The notes beneath the pieces are model-generated. The model saw nothing but the letters and a program-made list of their open reading frames with translations, ran no database searches and was not told where the DNA came from. The position numbers and the translations under genes were made by a program. 64,000 nucleotides of DNA from Dama dama (taxonomy: Eukaryota; Chordata; Mammalia; Artiodactyla; Cervidae): assembly GCF_033118175.1 (NCBI RefSeq), contig NC_083681.1, positions 18,680,001 to 18,744,000 on the forward strand, given 5' to 3'. This document shows positions 11,941 through 22,675 of this stretch, piece by piece. Each line of letters begins with the position of its first letter. Position 1 is the stretch's first letter.

Positions 11941-12134
11941 AATTTTTTTAGTGGTAAAGAATCTGCCAGCAATGCAGGAGACGGGGGTTCAGTCTCTGGG
12001 TGAGGAAGAACCCCTGGAGAAGGAAATGGCAAACCACTCCAGTATTCTCGCCTGAGAAATCCCATGGACAGAGGAGCCTGGTGGGCTAAAGTCCATGGGG
12101 TCACAAAGTCAGACATGACTTAGCAACTAAACAC
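11941..12134 (+). mobile_element. Bov-tA SINE between long direct repeats
   Basis: Sense Bov-tA without its first bases (body starts at about 11951, gtggtaaagaatctgcc). It is flanked by an imperfect direct repeat of about 46 bp (11896-11940 and 12135-12180), much longer than usual for SINE target-site duplications. Confidence 0.88.
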
Positions 12135-12180
12135 AATAATAACCATCCCTTAGAGGGACTTCACTGATACATTTACAAAT

Positions 12181-12995
12181 CATACTGACTTCCTAAAGGC
12201 CAGTTCTTACAGAAAGGAGCAAATTCTGGGGCTATTAACCACGACACACCAGTTCTATTTCCACCTCCTACAGTTCTTGTCAAATTTGGTGCATTCTGCT
12301 TAGGATATTTTCCCCTTCTCATAATTGACTTCCACTTTCTTTCAAAAGTAAGTTATTTATCCTGATGTATAGGAATACCATTGAGGTATTAATGTTCATA
12401 TTAAAAGAGGATCTTAATCAGAGGTGAGCAACCACCACACCGGTAATTCTATCATATGCTTTAAATGCGATGAAAATGGTAGTACAGCACCCTCCCCGTT
12501 TGGGTTACCCATGTCTTTACACTCTTGAAATCAATCTTGGATAAGATGTTAATTCCTTGTTTTGTTTCTCTCACATTTACATGCAGTGGTGCTCTATTTA
12601 GCATTCTCCACTTAGCTGGCAATACATATTTTGGAAAGTGAGGTTTTTGACTTTTTAAGTGTTTTTAATACTGTCTCTTAAGTTTGTCAACCACGGAGGG
12701 GGGGGGTGGGGGGAGGTGTAACTTATAATGGCATTTACACTTTCTTTTATTTGGACAAATCCTATGTTACACTTTGATACTAATCATTTTAATCAACAAT
12801 TTCAGAGAGCTATACATAAATCTCTAGTCACTAACTTCACAGAATTCAGAGGTGTCATGCCTTTCTAGTGACTTTTATAAAAACAGCAGTAGTTTCCTGT
12901 TCTTGGTTTTGGTTTGGGCTCATCTTTTGTTTTTTGAATGTATAGAGCCAAACATTTTTATGAAGATAGTTTGTTAAAAAGGTAATTTGACATAC
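12181..12995. other. intron 2 interval with G-rich tract
   Basis: No gene or repeat family recognised. A G-rich tract at about 12696-12715 on the plus strand (runs of 10, 6 and 2 G split by single T or A) is the only notable composition feature. It lies about 280 bp downstream of exon 2 in gene orientation. Confidence 0.5.
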
Positions 12996-13171
12996 CTGAT
13001 CGAAATGCCAGCATCACTGTGTAAATTAGAAACAGCAAGCAATAGTTGATAAAGCTCTGAAGCATGGGGGTATTCACTTTATATCTTTCTGCCAAATACT
13101 GGCTGGTGATGGCTGTCCCACATATACACAAGGATAACATCTGACCTAAGGCAATTGTTTTCAAAATATTC
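12996..13171 (-). CDS. SLC35F2: SLC35F2 exon 2
   Basis: 176-bp exon: 1 nt completing Trp33, residues 34-91 and 1 nt of Gly92. It encodes helix 1 (TIALGQMLSLCICGTAITSQYL, about 38-59), a polar loop AERYKVNTP and helix 2 (MLQSFINYCLLFLIYTVMLAF, about 69-89). The acceptor is TTTATTTTCCAG; the donor is TCAG|GTATGT. It is the first exon after the 46-kb intron 1. The sequence is practically identical to the human protein in this segment as I recall it, showing strong constraint. Confidence 0.97.
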
Positions 13172-13226
13172 CTGGAAAATAAAGGAGAAAATAAGATTAA
13201 CTGGTAAACAATTTATGTATTTCACG

Positions 13227-13245
13227 CACACACACACACACACAC
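13227..13245. repeat. (CA)n microsatellite
   Basis: About nine CA units at 13227-13245, roughly 55 bp upstream of exon 2 in gene orientation. Confidence 0.95.
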
Positions 13246-13446
13246 TTTAGGGCTAAACAAAAAGGATAATGCTAATAATTCCAGGTGGCTCTTTATTTCA
13301 TTTTATCACTTATTTCATACACACAAAAATTAAAGTGTTGGATTTTGAGTGACTACAATTTTATTCTCTTTTATAACTTCTCCCACAAAAATACATATTC
13401 CCCCAGTTCACTGGTGATCTATTTAGAGATCACCTTTGTTACTTAG

Positions 13447-14798
13447 TAGCAGTGGCCACAGGACTGGAAAAGGTCAGTTTTCATTCCAATCCCTAAGAAA
13501 GGCAATGCCAAAGAATGCTCAAACTACCGCACAATTGCACTCATCTCTCACGCTAGTAAAGTAATGCTCAAAATTCTCCAAGCCAGGCTTCAGCAATATG
13601 TGCACCGTGAACTTCCAGATGTTCAAGCTGGTTTTAGAAAAGGCAGAGGAACCACAGATCAAATTGCCAACATCCGTTGGATCATTGAAAAAGCAAGAAC
13701 GTTCCAGAAAATCATCTATTTCTGCTTTATTGGCTATGCCAAAGCCTTTGACTGCATGGATCACAATAAACTGGAAAATTCTGAAAGAGATGGGAATACC
13801 AGACCACCTGACCTGCCTCTTGAGAAACCTATATGCAGGTCAGGAAGCAAAAGTTAGAACTGGACATGGAACGACAGACTGGTTCCAAATAGGAAAAGGA
13901 GTACGTCAGGGCTGTATATTGCCACCCTGCTTATTTAACTTATAAGCAGAGTACATCATGAGAAACGCTGGGCTGGAAGAAGCACAAGCTGGAATCAAGA
14001 TTGTCAGGAGAAATATCAATAACCTCAGATATGCAGATGACACCACCCTTATGGCAGAAAGTGAAGAGGAACTAAAAAGCCTCTTGATGAAAGTGAAAGA
14101 GGAGAGTGAAAAAGTTGGCTTAAAGCTCAACATTCAGAAAACTGAGGTCATGGCATCCAGTCTCATCACTTCATGGCAAATAGATGGGCAAACAGTGGAA
14201 ATAGTGACAGACTTTATATTTTTGGGCTCCAAAATCACTGCAGATGGTGACTGCAATCATGAAATTTAATGCTTGCTCCATGGCAGGAAAGTTATGACCA
14301 ACCTAGATAGCATATTAAAAAGCAGAAACACTTTGTCAACAAAGGTCCGTCTAGTCAAGGCTATGGTTTTTCCAGTAGTCATATATGGTTGTGAGAGTTG
14401 GACTATAAAGAAGGTTGAGCACTGAAGAATTGATGCTTTTGAACTGTGGTGCTGGAGAAGACTCTTGAGAGTCCCTTGGACTGCAAGGAGATCCAACCAG
14501 TCCATCCTAAAGGAAATCAGTCCTGGGTATTCATTGGAAGGACTGATGCTGAAGCTGAAGCTCCAATACTTTGGCCACATGATGCAAAGAGCCAACTCAC
14601 TGGAAAAGACCCTGATGCTGGGAAAGATTGAGGGCAGGAGGAGAAGGGGACGACAGAGGATGAGATGGTTGGATGGCATCACCAACTCAATAGACATGAG
14701 TTTGGGTAAACTCTGGGAGTTGGTGATGGACGGGGAGGCCTGGTGTGCTGCTGGGGTCGCGAAGGGTCAAACACGACTGAGCGACTGAACTGAGCTGA
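13447..14798 (+). mobile_element. BovB LINE, 3' 1.35 kb with 8-bp TSD
   Basis: Five-prime-truncated BovB. It runs from inside the reverse transcriptase domain (cagtggccacaggactgg; protein WPQDWK-type motif) through the YADD catalytic box (14030-14041, NLRYADDTTLM) to the tgaactgagctga tail. Eight-base direct repeat TTACTTAG at 13439-13446 and 14799-14806 marks the insertion. The reading frame has several frameshifts and stops, so it is not functional. Confidence 0.95.
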
Positions 14799-14806
14799 TT
14801 ACTTAG

Positions 14807-15723
14807 CTGTGTCATGTATTATATGAATTGTGTGTGTGTGATTTTTTAAAACTCAACTTTAACTCTGGTTTAAAGTTTTTCTGTTCATTAAATGTTTAAC
14901 ATTTTCTTATCCTTTCATTCTCCCAGAGACTTGGTTTCTCCAACTAGAAGCAGAGACTTTCAGTGTTACCTACATGTTAGAATTACAGAGCTTTTAAAAA
15001 TGTTAATACCCCAGGTTGCACCCCAGACCAATTATACTGTCACCTTGAGGGGTGGGTCCAGGCATCAGTGATGTTCAGAGCTCCCCAAGTAATCCCAAAA
15101 GCAGCCAAGACTGTGAATCACCACTTCAGAGACATGTACTTTGGATCCAGAGTAGAATAAGATCTAGAGCCTACCCTTTCACATTTTAAACGAGAAGTAC
15201 CTTAGCAACCAACTAAAAATTGCAGAAAGCAAACCACACAAACCACTTTTTTTGTTAAGCAATCTTATAACAGTGGTACAAGTGAAAAAGGGCTGAGAGA
15301 GCACACAGGTTAATTCTGAATGAGGAAGGTAACAGGCAGAGGGAAAACTGAGAAAAGTTTTGGGAACAGATGATTTTTCAGTTAGATTTGGTTGTATATA
15401 AGAGGTTTCTAGAGGAAGAAGTAGGGAGAAGGGAATCCAAGAAGTAACTGTAGGACCAAATGTAGAGGCACAAACATGCAATGGTGGGCTCTGGAAGCGG
15501 TCTATGCCTAGGGCACAAAGGCAAAAAGCTGTGGGCAAGAAGCCTGGAAAAGTAAGTGGAGCCCAGGCTGTAAATGGTAACTCTGGTGACCAAAAGGAGG
15601 ACCAAAGGTTAGAAAGTTAGTATAAAGATCCATGGCAGAGCTAAAGCTACAGCAATGTGAATATTAAGTAGAGAATGATATGAAAGACTCACAGAGCCTA
15701 GTGATCCATTATTTCTCAGGTGA
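14807..15723. other. intron 1 interval, no feature recognised
   Basis: Mixed intronic sequence; minus-strand ORFs of up to 119 codons (15179-15538) show no family signature and lie in sequence without coding bias that I can see. A short GT patch occurs near 14831-14841. Confidence 0.5.
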
Positions 15724-16034
15724 GTGAAGTGAAAGTTGCTCAGTCATGTCCAACTCTTTGCGACCCCATGTACTATGCAGTCCAAGGGATTCTCCAGGCC
15801 AGAATACTGGAATGGGTAGCCCTGCCCTTCTCCAGGGGATCTTCCCAACCCAGGGATGGAACACAGGTCTCCCGCATTGCAGGCAGATTCTTTACCAGCT
15901 GAGCCACAAGGGAAGCCCAAGAATACTGCAGTGGGTAGCCTATCCCTTCTCCAGCAGATCTTCCCGACCCAGGAATGGAATCAGGGTCTCCTGCATTGCA
16001 GGCGGATTCTTTACCAGCTGAGCTATCAGGGAGG
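15724..16034 (-). mobile_element. BOV-A2 dimeric SINE
   Basis: Two antisense Bov-A monomers in tandem: a complete unit with tail (15727-15920) joined through a short linker to a second, shorter unit (15921-16034). This arrangement defines BOV-A2. Confidence 0.9.
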
Positions 16035-16359
16035 AGGTATTAAAAACGATCTCTGGGTTTCTAGACTAGATGACTGGATGGATACGAGGTTGCTGACCAA
16101 GCCAGGGAATATAGGATGAGATGTAGGTTTAGGAAAAACCTATGACTTCAGGAAAAACTTTATGAGTTCAGTTTGAGAGCACTAGAAGTTGAGGTGGCTA
16201 GAATTTCTAAGAAAAAAACATTAAGAGGTTTGTGACAGGCAGACTCTAAGATGGCCACCAGTGAATCTCTGTTTCCGGATAGCTCTGCTCTGGGTGATCT
16301 CTTCCATTTGAACATGAGTTGGATCTTTAATTTGACTCTAACCATTAGAATTCAAATAA

Positions 16360-16732
16360 AATATAGGATACCAGACTGTACAACACAGAGAACACATCCA
16401 ATATTTTATAATTACTACAAATGGAGTATAACCTTTAAAAGTTGTGAATCATTATATGGTACACCTGTAATTTATATACTGCTGCTGCTGCTAAGTTGCT
16501 CCCCCGTCCCTGGGATTCTCCAGGCAAGAACACTGGAGTGGGTTGCCATTTCCTTCTCCAACGCATGAAAGTGAAATGGGAAAGTGAAGTCGCTCAGTCG
16601 TGTCCGACTCTTAGCAACCCCACGGACTGCAGCCTACCAGGCTCCTCCGTCCATGGGATTTTCCAGGCAAGAGCACTGGAGTGGGTTACCATTATTGTAC
16701 ATCAACTATACTTCAATTAAAAAAAAAAAAAC
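16360..16732 (+). mobile_element. L1 3' end interrupted by Bov-tA2
   Basis: L1 3' UTR (…tggtacacctgtaattt at about 16457-16475, then ttgtacatcaactatacttc at 16697-16716, and an A12 tail). The nested antisense Bov-tA2 occupies about 16481-16696. Confidence 0.75.
16481..16696 (-). mobile_element. Bov-tA2 SINE nested in L1
   Basis: Antisense Bov-tA2 with the typical gctgctgctgctaag start (CTG repeats) and two body units. It splits the L1 3' UTR. Confidence 0.88.
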
Positions 16733-16859
16733 AACCCAGGCTTCCACTTCCATGAATACATTAGATGAGGTTATAACTTCCATCTTGTGATCCAACTCTA
16801 CTGATTCTCTTATTTACTGGTTCTAATCAAACAAGCTGCTATATAAAGAGGCCCACATG

Positions 16860-17165
16860 GCAAGGAACAAATGGTGGCCTCTGGTCAACAACCAGTAAGG
16901 AACTGAGACCCTGAGTCCACCAGTCTCCAAGGAAATAAATCTCGCCAATATCAACACAAGCTTGGAAGCATTTTCTCCCCAGTCATGGCTTCAGATGAGA
17001 CTTCATCCCTGGCCAACACCATGACTGCAGCATTATGAGTGATCTGAAGCAGAGAGCAGAGCTAAGCCATGCCCAGATGCCTGGTCCATCAAAACTATAA
17101 GATAACAAGTGTATTGTTTTAAGCCACTAAATTTGAGGCAATTTGTTATACAGTAGCAACAAATA
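16860..17165 (+). repeat. MaLR (MLT1-like) LTR remnant
   Basis: Ends with the MaLR hallmark tgttttaagccactaaattt followed by ggcaatttgttat. The 5' part is weakly recognisable. Subfamily call from memory. Confidence 0.55.
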
Positions 17166-17629
17166 CAAAATACAAAGGTGAAACTCTGAACTTCAAAAAG
17201 ACTGTATTGATATCTGTTTTGCTCTCCACTACATATCCAGGGCTAGCACTTTGTTGTCATTCAATAAATATTTGTCGAGTGAATGTAAACAGATAAAGAA
17301 ATGACCAGATATGCCCAAACATATGGTTACCTCAAATATAAGACTTTCCCACTTGTCCTGTGAACTGTAATAGTCAAAGAGAGACAACAAATTATGAAAG
17401 TGCCATGATACAGAAACTAAGAGTACAAAAACATTTTAAGAAAGATGATATCAACAATACAATAGTGCCAGAAACTGCAGAGACAGAAAAAGTGGCACCA
17501 TGGCTAAACAGACACAGTTGAAATGGCAAGCTGGAAGATCCTAGCTAGCTCGGAAAGGAAGCTTTTTGTTAGTGGTAGTAACTAAAGTCAGATTTCAGTG
17601 GGCTGAGTGGGTAGAATATCAGTAAATTA

Positions 17630-17865
17630 ATGCAGCAAAATTTTTTGCCAAGAGAATGCACTGATCATAACAATCACTCTCTTCCAACAACACACGAGAT
17701 GACACACAACAACACACATGGGCATCACCAGATGGTTGATACTGATATCAGATGAATTATATTCATTGCAGCCAAAGACGGAGAAGCTCTATACAGCTAG
17801 CAAAAACAAGACTGGGAACTGACTGTGGCTCAGATCATGAACATCATACTGATTTCAATAGAATA
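17630..17865 (+). mobile_element. BovB LINE, internal 5' segment
   Basis: Fragment of the endonuclease/linker part of BovB (ttgccaagagaatgcactg; caccagatggttgatac; ctgactgtggctcagatc). Isolated from any BovB 3' end, so it probably remains from a deletion or an internal fragment. Confidence 0.85.
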
Positions 17866-18638
17866 CCAATACTATAGAAGACACAGAATATCTGTTCTAA
17901 TAGTTTATCATTTGGGGTTTTTGTTGTTGTGGGGTGTTTTTTGTTGTTGTTGTTTTGTTTCAGTAATTTGCAATTAACCCCAAACAATCCCAACACAGGC
18001 TAAAAGAAAAAGGAGAAGCTTGCTGGGTGAGACAACCTTAATTATAGAGCATCTATCATGTGCCAGGCCATGAGAATGCAAAATTGATAGGCATTTTCTA
18101 TGCCTCAGAGGCTCAGAGACCACTGGGGATAAGTAGGCATATAAACTGGTAACTAGGGCACAGACAGACAAGCACAAAAATAGGCTAGTTACAAAAACTT
18201 CATGAATTCACTAGACAGGCACAGTAAGTAAAGATATCTCAAGCAGAAGGAATAGTAAGTACCAAGGCACAGGGCTCTAAAACAATATGGCACATTCAAG
18301 GATTTCAAGTGAGTTAGTACAGCTGTAGCTCAGAGGATAGGAGAGAAAAATAGCAGCAGCAGATGATGGAAAAGTCAATGAAAGTGAGATTAAGAAAAGA
18401 TCTGAAGTAAGTTCTAAAGCTGGTATCTTATCTGCTGGTGGCAAGCTCATTGAAATCTTCTAAATAAAAGGGGGAAAAGTTACTAGCAAGGCAGAAATTG
18501 GGCATGCCTGGGTCCCTACATGTCATAACACATAGCACCAAAACCTTACTCTTAATTCCTGCCATGGAAGCCAATTTGTCAGAGGAATTTGTCAGAGACA
18601 GGTCTGTCTAACATAATACGCAGTTTTCTGAATCAGAC
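17866..18638. other. intron 1 interval, mostly unassigned
   Basis: Contains a G/T-rich patch (17914-17960) and a weak MIR/L2-like phrase (catctatcatgtgccaggcc near 18050). Otherwise no recognisable element. Confidence 0.45.
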
Positions 18639-18796
18639 ATGTGGGTAGATAACAATGTGGTTAATCAAGATCCCAAAGGCAAAAGGAAAAGGCACATTTA
18701 GAAAAAAGAATAACTCCATGTGGGGAGATAACAATGTGGTTAATAAAGATCCCAAAGGCAAAAGGAAAAGGCACATTTAGAAAAGAGAATAACTCC
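18639..18796. repeat. 79-bp tandem duplication, two copies
   Basis: Copy 1 is 18639-18717 and copy 2 is 18718-18796, directly adjoining. By eye there are three substitutions between the copies and no indels. The unit is A-rich and contains the phrase cccaaaggcaaaaggaaaag. Confidence 0.95.
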
Positions 18797-19033
18797 ATTT
18801 TGGACATGCTGGATTTTGTTTAAATTATGAGATAGTCAAGAAGAAATGTCCAATCTGTTTTATTCTAGAACCTGACATCCTGACCTCAACAAACTTTCTG
18901 CTGTCGTCCTCTTGAGTCTGAATACAGTCTCACCGTTTGCCTGAACAACTCGTCTCAGAGGCAGCTTGGACTCACTAACAATGATGAAAGCTTCTGTCAG
19001 CTTTCTTGGGAATTCACCATTTATGTGAATTAT

Positions 19034-19133
19034 CATGGTGGAGTGGTAAAGAATCCACCTGTCAATGCCGGAGATGCAAGAAATGAACCCTGGTGTGTTC
19101 CCTGGGTCGGGAAGATCCCTTGGAGAAGGAAAT
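19034..19133 (+). mobile_element. Bov-tA SINE fragment fused to BovB
   Basis: Sense Bov-tA from the tRNA head (ggtggagtggtaaagaatcc) to ggagaaggaaat, where it passes without spacer into BovB at 19134. Confidence 0.85.
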
Positions 19134-20005
19134 GAGTACATCATGAGAAACGCTGGGCTGGAAGAAGCACACGCTGGAATCAAGATTGCCGGGAGAAATA
19201 TCAATAACCTCAGTTATGCAGATGACACCACCCTTATGGCAGAGAGTGAAGAGGAACTATAAAGCCTCTTAATGAAAGTGAAAGAGGAGAGTGAAAAAGT
19301 TGGCTTAAAGCTTAACATTCAGAAAACTAAGATCATGGTATCTGGCCCTATCACCTCATGGGAAATAGATGGGGAGACAGTGGAAACAGTGTCAGACTTT
19401 ATTTTTGGGGGCTCCAAAATCACTGCAGATGGTGACTGCAGCCATGAAATTAAAAGACACTTACTCCTTGGAAGGAAAGTTATGACCCACCTAGATAGCA
19501 TATTAAAAAGCAGAGACATTACTTTGCCAACAAAGGTCCGTCTGGTCAAGGCTATGGTTTTTCCAGTGGTCATGTATGGATGTGAGAGTTGGACTGTGAA
19601 GAAAGCTGAACACCAAAAAATTGATGCTTTTCAACTGTGGTGTTGGAGAAGACTCTTGAGAGTCCCTTGGACTGCAAGGAGATCCAACCAGCCCATCCTA
19701 AAGGAGATCAGTCCTGGGTGTTCATTGGAAGGACTGATGCTAAAGCTGAAACTCCAATACTTTGGCCACCTCATGCGAAGAGTTGACGCATTGGAAAAGA
19801 CCCTGATGCCTGGAGGGATTGGGGGCAGGAGGAGGAGGGGAAGACAGAGGATGAGATGGCTGGATGGCATCATCGACTCGATGGGCATGAGTTTGAGTAA
19901 ACTCTGGGAGTTGGTGATGGACAGGGAGGCCTGGCGTGCTGCAATTCATGGGGTCGCAAAGAGTCGGACACGACTGAGCGACTGAACTGAACTGAACTGA
20001 ACTGA
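19134..20005 (+). mobile_element. BovB LINE, 3' 870 bp, long ORF
   Basis: Begins at gagtacatcatgagaaac just before the YADD-type box (here SYADDTTLM) and ends in a tgaac-repeat tail at 20005, followed by AT/TG simple sequence. An in-frame stop at 19259-19261 separates the RT box from a 237-codon ORF (19272-19985), the longest undamaged BovB C-terminal frame in the window, along with 35204-35938. It encodes the C-terminal part of the BovB protein, which I cannot assign a function. The copy looks relatively young. Confidence 0.95.
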
Positions 20006-20502
20006 TATGCATATGTATATATATGTGTGTATATTTATGTGTGTACAAATTTGAAAAAAAAGAAAAAAAAAGAAGAAATGTCCAGTAGACAGTTTGGAGT
20101 TGGGATAAAAAGATTGGACTAGAGAAATAAATTTGGGAATCATGATCCTAAAAGTGGTAATTGAAGTTGGGATATAAATAAGATCACTAAAACATATACC
20201 TAAAAATTGAAAAGAATAGAGGGTAAAAAAGAAACACCCAGGGAAACAGCAACATTTAGTAGGCAGAGGAGGAAGAGGAATTAGAGATGGGAATGAAAAG
20301 GCATGGCCAGAAAGATGCAGGGATAGAACAAGCAAGAAATACTGGAAGCAAGAGTAAGTGGCATTTCAAGCAAAAAGTGCTCCACAGTTTGAACTGCAGC
20401 AAATTTCTCCTAACTGTTCTTTCTTCTTTACTCTCCACAAACCCAATCTCTACACTATAGAGGAGTCAGCGTTCTGCATGTTAATCAGAACATGTAGAAG
20501 TT

Positions 20503-20700
20503 TTTTTTTTTTTCAACATTTATTTATTCATTTGGCTGCATTGGGTCTTAGGTGCAGCATCCTGGATCTTTTAGTCTTGGCATGCAAACTCTCAGCTGCG
20601 GCATGTGGGATCTAATTCCCTGACCAGGGATCGAACCTGGCCCCCTGCATTGGGAGCATAGGAGCGTGGCATCTTAGCCACTGGATCAACAGGGCAGTCC
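20503..20700 (-). mobile_element. CHR-type SINE with poly-A
   Basis: Antisense CHR-2-like SINE. The T-run at 20502-20514 is its A tail, the head is at the high end (complement of gggactgccctgttgatcca). Confidence 0.85.
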
Positions 20701-20949
20701 CATCACAGTTTAATTTTTAAGTTTTGAAATTTCTTATAGAATATTAAAATATACCAAAGTACAAAGCATAACTAACATGTACTTGTGTATCTACCAGGCA
20801 GCTTAAGATGTAAAATACTGGTGACATCAACATTCCCCCTTGTGTTCTCCCCAATATCTTAGCTCTCCTGAGATAAGTACTTGCTATAACTTGGAATTTA
20901 ACATTTCATGTATTTCCATATATTTTCATATTTATGTAAGTATCCCTAT

Positions 20950-21225
20950 ACAATATAAACAATTGTTTTGACTGTTTTAAATTTTTATATAAACAACATC
21001 ACACTATATGTATACTTTTTGCAAACTTGCTGTTTTGATCAACATTGCATCATCGATAATGATACACTAGTTTTCGTTTATTCCTTTCCACTACTGTATA
21101 GTACTCCATTATGTGATTATATCACACTTTATGTACCCATTCTTTTATTGCTTATTAGGTTGTATTCCAATTTTTTTTGCTTTTATAAACAATGCCTCTA
21201 TAAATATTCATAAGTATGTTTCCCA
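20950..21225 (-). repeat. old L1-like fragment
   Basis: Resembles mammalian L1 antisense phrases (ctactgtatagtactccatt; ttataaacaatgcctctata). Heavily diverged; orientation inferred. Confidence 0.45.
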
Positions 21226-22663
21226 ACATGCATAGCTAAGAGTTTTTCTAGGTTTTAGAAAATTTGTGCAAATGAGTTACTAACGTGTAATGTATAATCT
21301 CCTCAGTGCTCAGGATGGCCTGATGGGTACCACCTAGATATCTTCTGAAAGCAGTGAACTCAGAGTACCCTACAAATGTAATAAGTTTCTATTTGTGTCA
21401 TGAAGTTTAAAGGAATCATTTGCTTTAGAGATATATTTAATAGAATAATTGATTTCAGAGCATGTCTTCAGCTTTACTTATTTTGCTACAATTCTCTTCA
21501 AAGGGTTATATTACTCCATGTAGCCTACTTTATTACTTTCAAACGGAAGAAAATGAGGCAAATTCCACCCTTCAAGAGGTAGAAATGGTATCAAGAACTG
21601 TTCAGATCCAAAGACCTTTTACTAGGCTACTGTAGGAATTTTTCACCCAGGTGAGCAGAAGGTTCAGGACTTGCTCCCACAGAGTAATGTTCTCTCTAGG
21701 GATGCTCTTCTCGTCACAGGCTGATGAGGCAAACTAGATCTGCAGGTTGCTACCTCTTTCTCTTGTGCTCATTTCATTCCAAAGGAGACAAGTTTGCATT
21801 GATTCTGGAAATTATGCTGTCCTATCCTAAGCAAAAGAAATTCATCACTTGGTCCCACATGATGAACTGGGAACCTACAAGTGTATAGGCCAAAGCCAAA
21901 GGATGAAAAAGTGCATTCAGTTGGTGTCATTGCTCCCAGCCACACACTTCCCTCTGGAATATGTGAGGCAGGGTACCTGACAAGGAAATGGCTCCAACTT
22001 TCTTGTATTTCATTGTTTAATGACCTCCTCCTTTCTTTAAATTTCTCTTTCTCTCTTCCATGGGACAAAGTCTCAGAATTGCTGGACTTCGTTGTTAATC
22101 TCCATTTTTTTTAAATGAGGAAACTGTGGCCAGAGAGCTGAGTGTATTGCCTAAGAAAACATAGGAGCCAATGGCATGCAAGCTCTCTGACAATTAAACA
22201 TCTGCTATGCCCACTGGAAAACACGGTCTTAGGACAGGAAGTGAGGTCACCTCTCACAGCTGCTATCTTCTTATTCCTGTACCTCTTTGTCCTCACTCAC
22301 CTATCCCCACACCCCTTTTCCCACCCTCCTTCACTTCTCCATGATTTTATAACAGACCTTATATTAGAAGCCACCTTCTTCAAAGGATCCGTGCACTTCA
22401 CTTTGCAGTCAGGAAAGAAAGGGTCTAGCCCGATTCCTCTGCTACCAGTATTAACACTGCTTCCCCATGTGTCAGGAAGGCACTGGATGTCCAAAGTACA
22501 GGGCACCAAAAAGTTAATAAAGGAGCTGATAACTTTATTAAGTTCAGAACATTTTTGGCCCACTATAATGTGCTCAAAAGCAACTATAAATTTGAAACGT
22601 GAGAATAAGACATGTGGAACTAAGCCCTGTTCACGAATTGACGAAATTCCTCTAATAAGCCCA
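21226..22663. other. intron 1 interval, no feature recognised
   Basis: About 1.4 kb without a nameable repeat. A 186-codon plus-strand ORF (22142-22702) runs out of this interval into the adjacent BovB tail and has no recognisable family motif, so I treat it as chance. Confidence 0.5.
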
Positions 22664-22675
22664 CATTTACATTCT

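Noticed and set aside
19272..19985. 237-codon ORF that could be taken for a host gene
   Set aside because: It is the C-terminal part of the BovB LINE protein, with BovB tail and SINE fusion around it; the same protein recurs across the window.
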